A DNA stretch of 11,975 bases from Bacillota bacterium (lineage in GTDB: Bacteria; Bacillota_E; Sulfobacillia; Sulfobacillales; Sulfobacillaceae). A model generated the notes under the pieces. The model had not been told where the DNA came from. It did no database searches and worked only from the letters and a program-made list of their open reading frames with translations. The DNA is taken from assembly GCA_021820165.1 (NCBI GenBank), contig JAKADW010000027.1, forward strand, positions 1-11,975. Reading direction: 5' to 3'. Below, one piece after another: positions 11,638 through 11,975 of the stretch (within the stretch, counting starts at the first letter, position 1; the number at the start of each line of letters is the position of its first letter). A program made the position numbers and the translations under genes.

Positions 11638-11975
11638 GTGGTTCGAGGTGTGACATTGGCGCTGTCATCAGGCGGGGCCCGTGGCTTTTCTCATATTGGC
11701 GTTTTAAAGAGCTTGACGCGGCATCAGATCCCTATTTTGGGGATTGCCGGCTCAAGTATGGGGGGCCTCATTGGCGCGCTATATTGCACTGGCTATACAC
11801 CGGACATGATGGAGGAACTCGCGCATGGACTTCGTCGGAGTCAATGGATTGATTTTGCCCTATCTAAGATGGGACTGGTGCGGGGGCAGAAGTTGCTGGG
11901 GCTGATCAACCTCTTGACCCGCAATCGAAGATTTCGTGACTGCAACCCGCCGCTCAAGTTGGTGGCGGTGGACAT
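11638..11975 (+). CDS. Patatin-like phospholipase family protein, N-terminal part (YlbK/RssA type)
   Basis: The first 112 codons are visible and the gene runs off the window. Patatin-family enzymes are Ser-Asp dyad acyl hydrolases. The oxyanion loop SSGGARGFSHIGVLK (10-24) and the nucleophile elbow GSSMGG (38-43, Ser40) are both present; the catalytic Asp would lie beyond the window. The GTG at 11638 is chosen for AGAAGGGGG at 11623-11631, six bases upstream. A second GTG at 11650 has no such site. Its place after the ylbJ-like gene matches Bacillus ylbK. Confidence 0.92.
   Translation, partial: MVRGVTLALSSGGARGFSHIGVLKSLTRHQIPILGIAGSSMGGLIGALYCTGYTPDMMEELAHGLRRSQWIDFALSKMGLVRGQKLLGLINLLTRNRRFRDCNPPLKLVAVD

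Overview
The window looks like chromosomal DNA of a GC-rich, endospore-forming member of the Firmicutes. The evidence is the set of spore genes: spoVR, three alpha/beta-type small acid-soluble spore proteins (SASPs), comA/comB-type sulfolactate genes, a YqhV-like protein, a ylbJ-like gene and a ylbK-type patatin gene. The protein style and GTG/TTG starts remind me of Sulfobacillus-like thermoacidophiles, but that placement is inference only. I see no tRNA, rRNA, CRISPR array, insertion sequence or prophage. No stretch over 300 bases lacks a gene.

Region 1 (1-1757) is spore-related. It holds the 3' end of spoVR on the + strand, followed by three tandem SASP genes on the - strand. Each SASP gene is followed by the same terminator-like hairpin, and the copy next to spoVR is shared by both. 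Two of the three genes have an almost consensus sigma-G/sigma-F type promoter.

Region 2 (1758-4601) holds a MarR-type regulator that directly abuts a ClC anion transporter with a C-terminal CBS pair. A large two-tier inverted repeat lies just before the regulator. After clc comes a perfect 22-bp palindrome that shares half-site sequence with that operator. It precedes a small zinc-ribbon (DUF2197-like) gene, which is overlapped in another frame by a possible two-helix membrane protein.

Region 3 (4556-7665) holds a 12-helix MFS exporter on the - strand. Divergent from it is a comA-comB pair (phosphosulfolactate synthase and 2-phosphosulfolactate phosphatase) that ends at a strong terminator. 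In Bacillus these enzymes make 3-sulfolactate for spores; in methanogens they start coenzyme M synthesis.

Region 4 (7716-10761) is a tightly packed + strand run: DUF441 membrane protein, YqhV-like DUF2619 protein, NodB-fold deacetylase-like protein, rsmD, coaD and a coiled-coil protein. The last part follows the Bacillus ylbH-ylbI-ylbJ-ylbK order. Here the ylbJ-like gene is inverted and shortened (10756-11529, - strand), and the ylbK-type patatin gene starts on the + strand at 11638 and runs off the window.

Nothing here is convincingly a wholly new system. The most unusual points are the MarR/ClC operator architecture and its related downstream palindrome, the triplicated SASP-plus-hairpin unit, the comAB pair in a spore-gene setting, the inverted short ylbJ, and the overlapping zinc-ribbon/membrane ORFs.
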